A DNA stretch of 43,782 bases from assembly GCF_001552135.1 (NCBI RefSeq), contig NZ_BCQP01000081.1, forward strand, positions 1 through 43,782, written 5' to 3'. The stretch comes from Actinomadura chibensis NBRC 106107. Lineage in GTDB: Bacteria; Actinomycetota; Actinomycetes; Streptosporangiales; Streptosporangiaceae. Below, piece after piece: positions 43,691 through 43,782 of this stretch. A model generated the notes under the pieces. The model was not told the origin of the DNA, did no database searches, and saw only the letters and a program-made list of their open reading frames with translations. The position numbers were made by a program, and so were the translations under genes. Position 1 is the first letter of the stretch. Each line of letters opens with the position of its first letter.

Positions 43691-43771
43691 CGAGCCGGTC
43701 GATCCTCACGCCACCGTTGCGGTTGGTGTGACCGTGCGGGTTTGTGTGTGGCGCTGCGGTCGACCGGCTCG
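43691..43771. repeat. 12-bp inverted repeat near the window end
   Basis: CGAGCCGGTCGA (43691-43702) is matched by TCGACCGGCTCG (43760-43771) with 57 bp between. The interval is G/T-rich and folds partly. A run of nine G follows to the window edge. Its role is unknown. Confidence 0.6.
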
Positions 43772-43782
43772 GCGGGGGGGGG

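Noticed and set aside
39267..43709. 1480-codon minus-strand open frame
   Set aside because: It is antisense to NAD-GDH and has the Val/Leu/Asp/His/Arg-rich composition of a shadow frame, with no domains.

Overview
The window is about 44 kb of very high-GC DNA with strongly GC-biased third codon positions and many GTG starts. Its gene content is actinobacterial: MtrA-MtrB-LpqB, a DasR-type GntR regulator, split GlcNAc PTS proteins, an Rv3235-like gene next to secA, a DUF6912 protein and the ~1600-residue NAD-glutamate dehydrogenase. The mtrA-mtrB-lpqB-comF-hpf-regulator-secA order is, as I recall, shared with Streptomyces. Details such as the HGxxPAAW-like protein make a Streptosporangiales/Thermomonosporaceae (Actinomadura-like) source plausible. 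The genus is inference. No phage, IS element, CRISPR array, tRNA or rRNA was seen, and the window looks like core chromosome.

Layout. (1) 1-15.1 kb is envelope and housekeeping: a minus-strand membrane protein cut by the window edge, mtrA-mtrB-lpqB, comF, hpf, a NarL-type response regulator, an AlkX/YcaQ-like DNA glycosylase, a small membrane protein, secA and an Rv3235-like protein. (2) 15.5-30.9 kb is a compact amino-sugar and cell-wall salvage locus. It holds two GlcNAc-type EIIC permeases, dasR, a seven-gene run nagA-nagB(II)-EIIB-EIIA-HAD-ptsH-ptsI, an unknown lipoprotein, a lipoprotein GH3 hexosaminidase (NagZ-like), a BadF-type amino-sugar kinase and an RpiR-type regulator overlapping murQ. 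(3) 31.0-43.7 kb is carbon/nitrogen catabolism and regulation: two HAD proteins, a DUF6912 protein, PruA, acetoacetyl-CoA synthetase, a membrane Ser/Thr kinase and NAD-GDH.

How the salvage genes fit together (inference from families). NagZ outside the membrane releases GlcNAc, which enters through EIIC with EI, HPr, EIIA and EIIB, all encoded here, giving GlcNAc-6-P. MurNAc or GlcNAc arriving unphosphorylated could be phosphorylated by the BadF-type kinase. MurQ converts MurNAc-6-P to GlcNAc-6-P, NagA deacetylates it, and the SIS-type deaminase yields fructose-6-P. DasR and the RpiR-type regulator would control the two halves.

Most notable signals. Two related 26-bp DasR-like operators have the canonical half-sites pulled apart by 10 bp, and one of them is a perfect palindrome. 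Three conserved enzymes (ComF, AlkX-like, BadF kinase) carry long low-complexity insertions. Perfect DnaA-box 9-mers lie on either side of mtrAB-lpqB. Other local oddities are a degenerate 15-17 bp tandem repeat beside dasR, back-to-back 7-bp tandem duplications before the response regulator, G-quadruplex-prone intergenic tracts, and a HAD protein whose nucleophile Asp is Asn.
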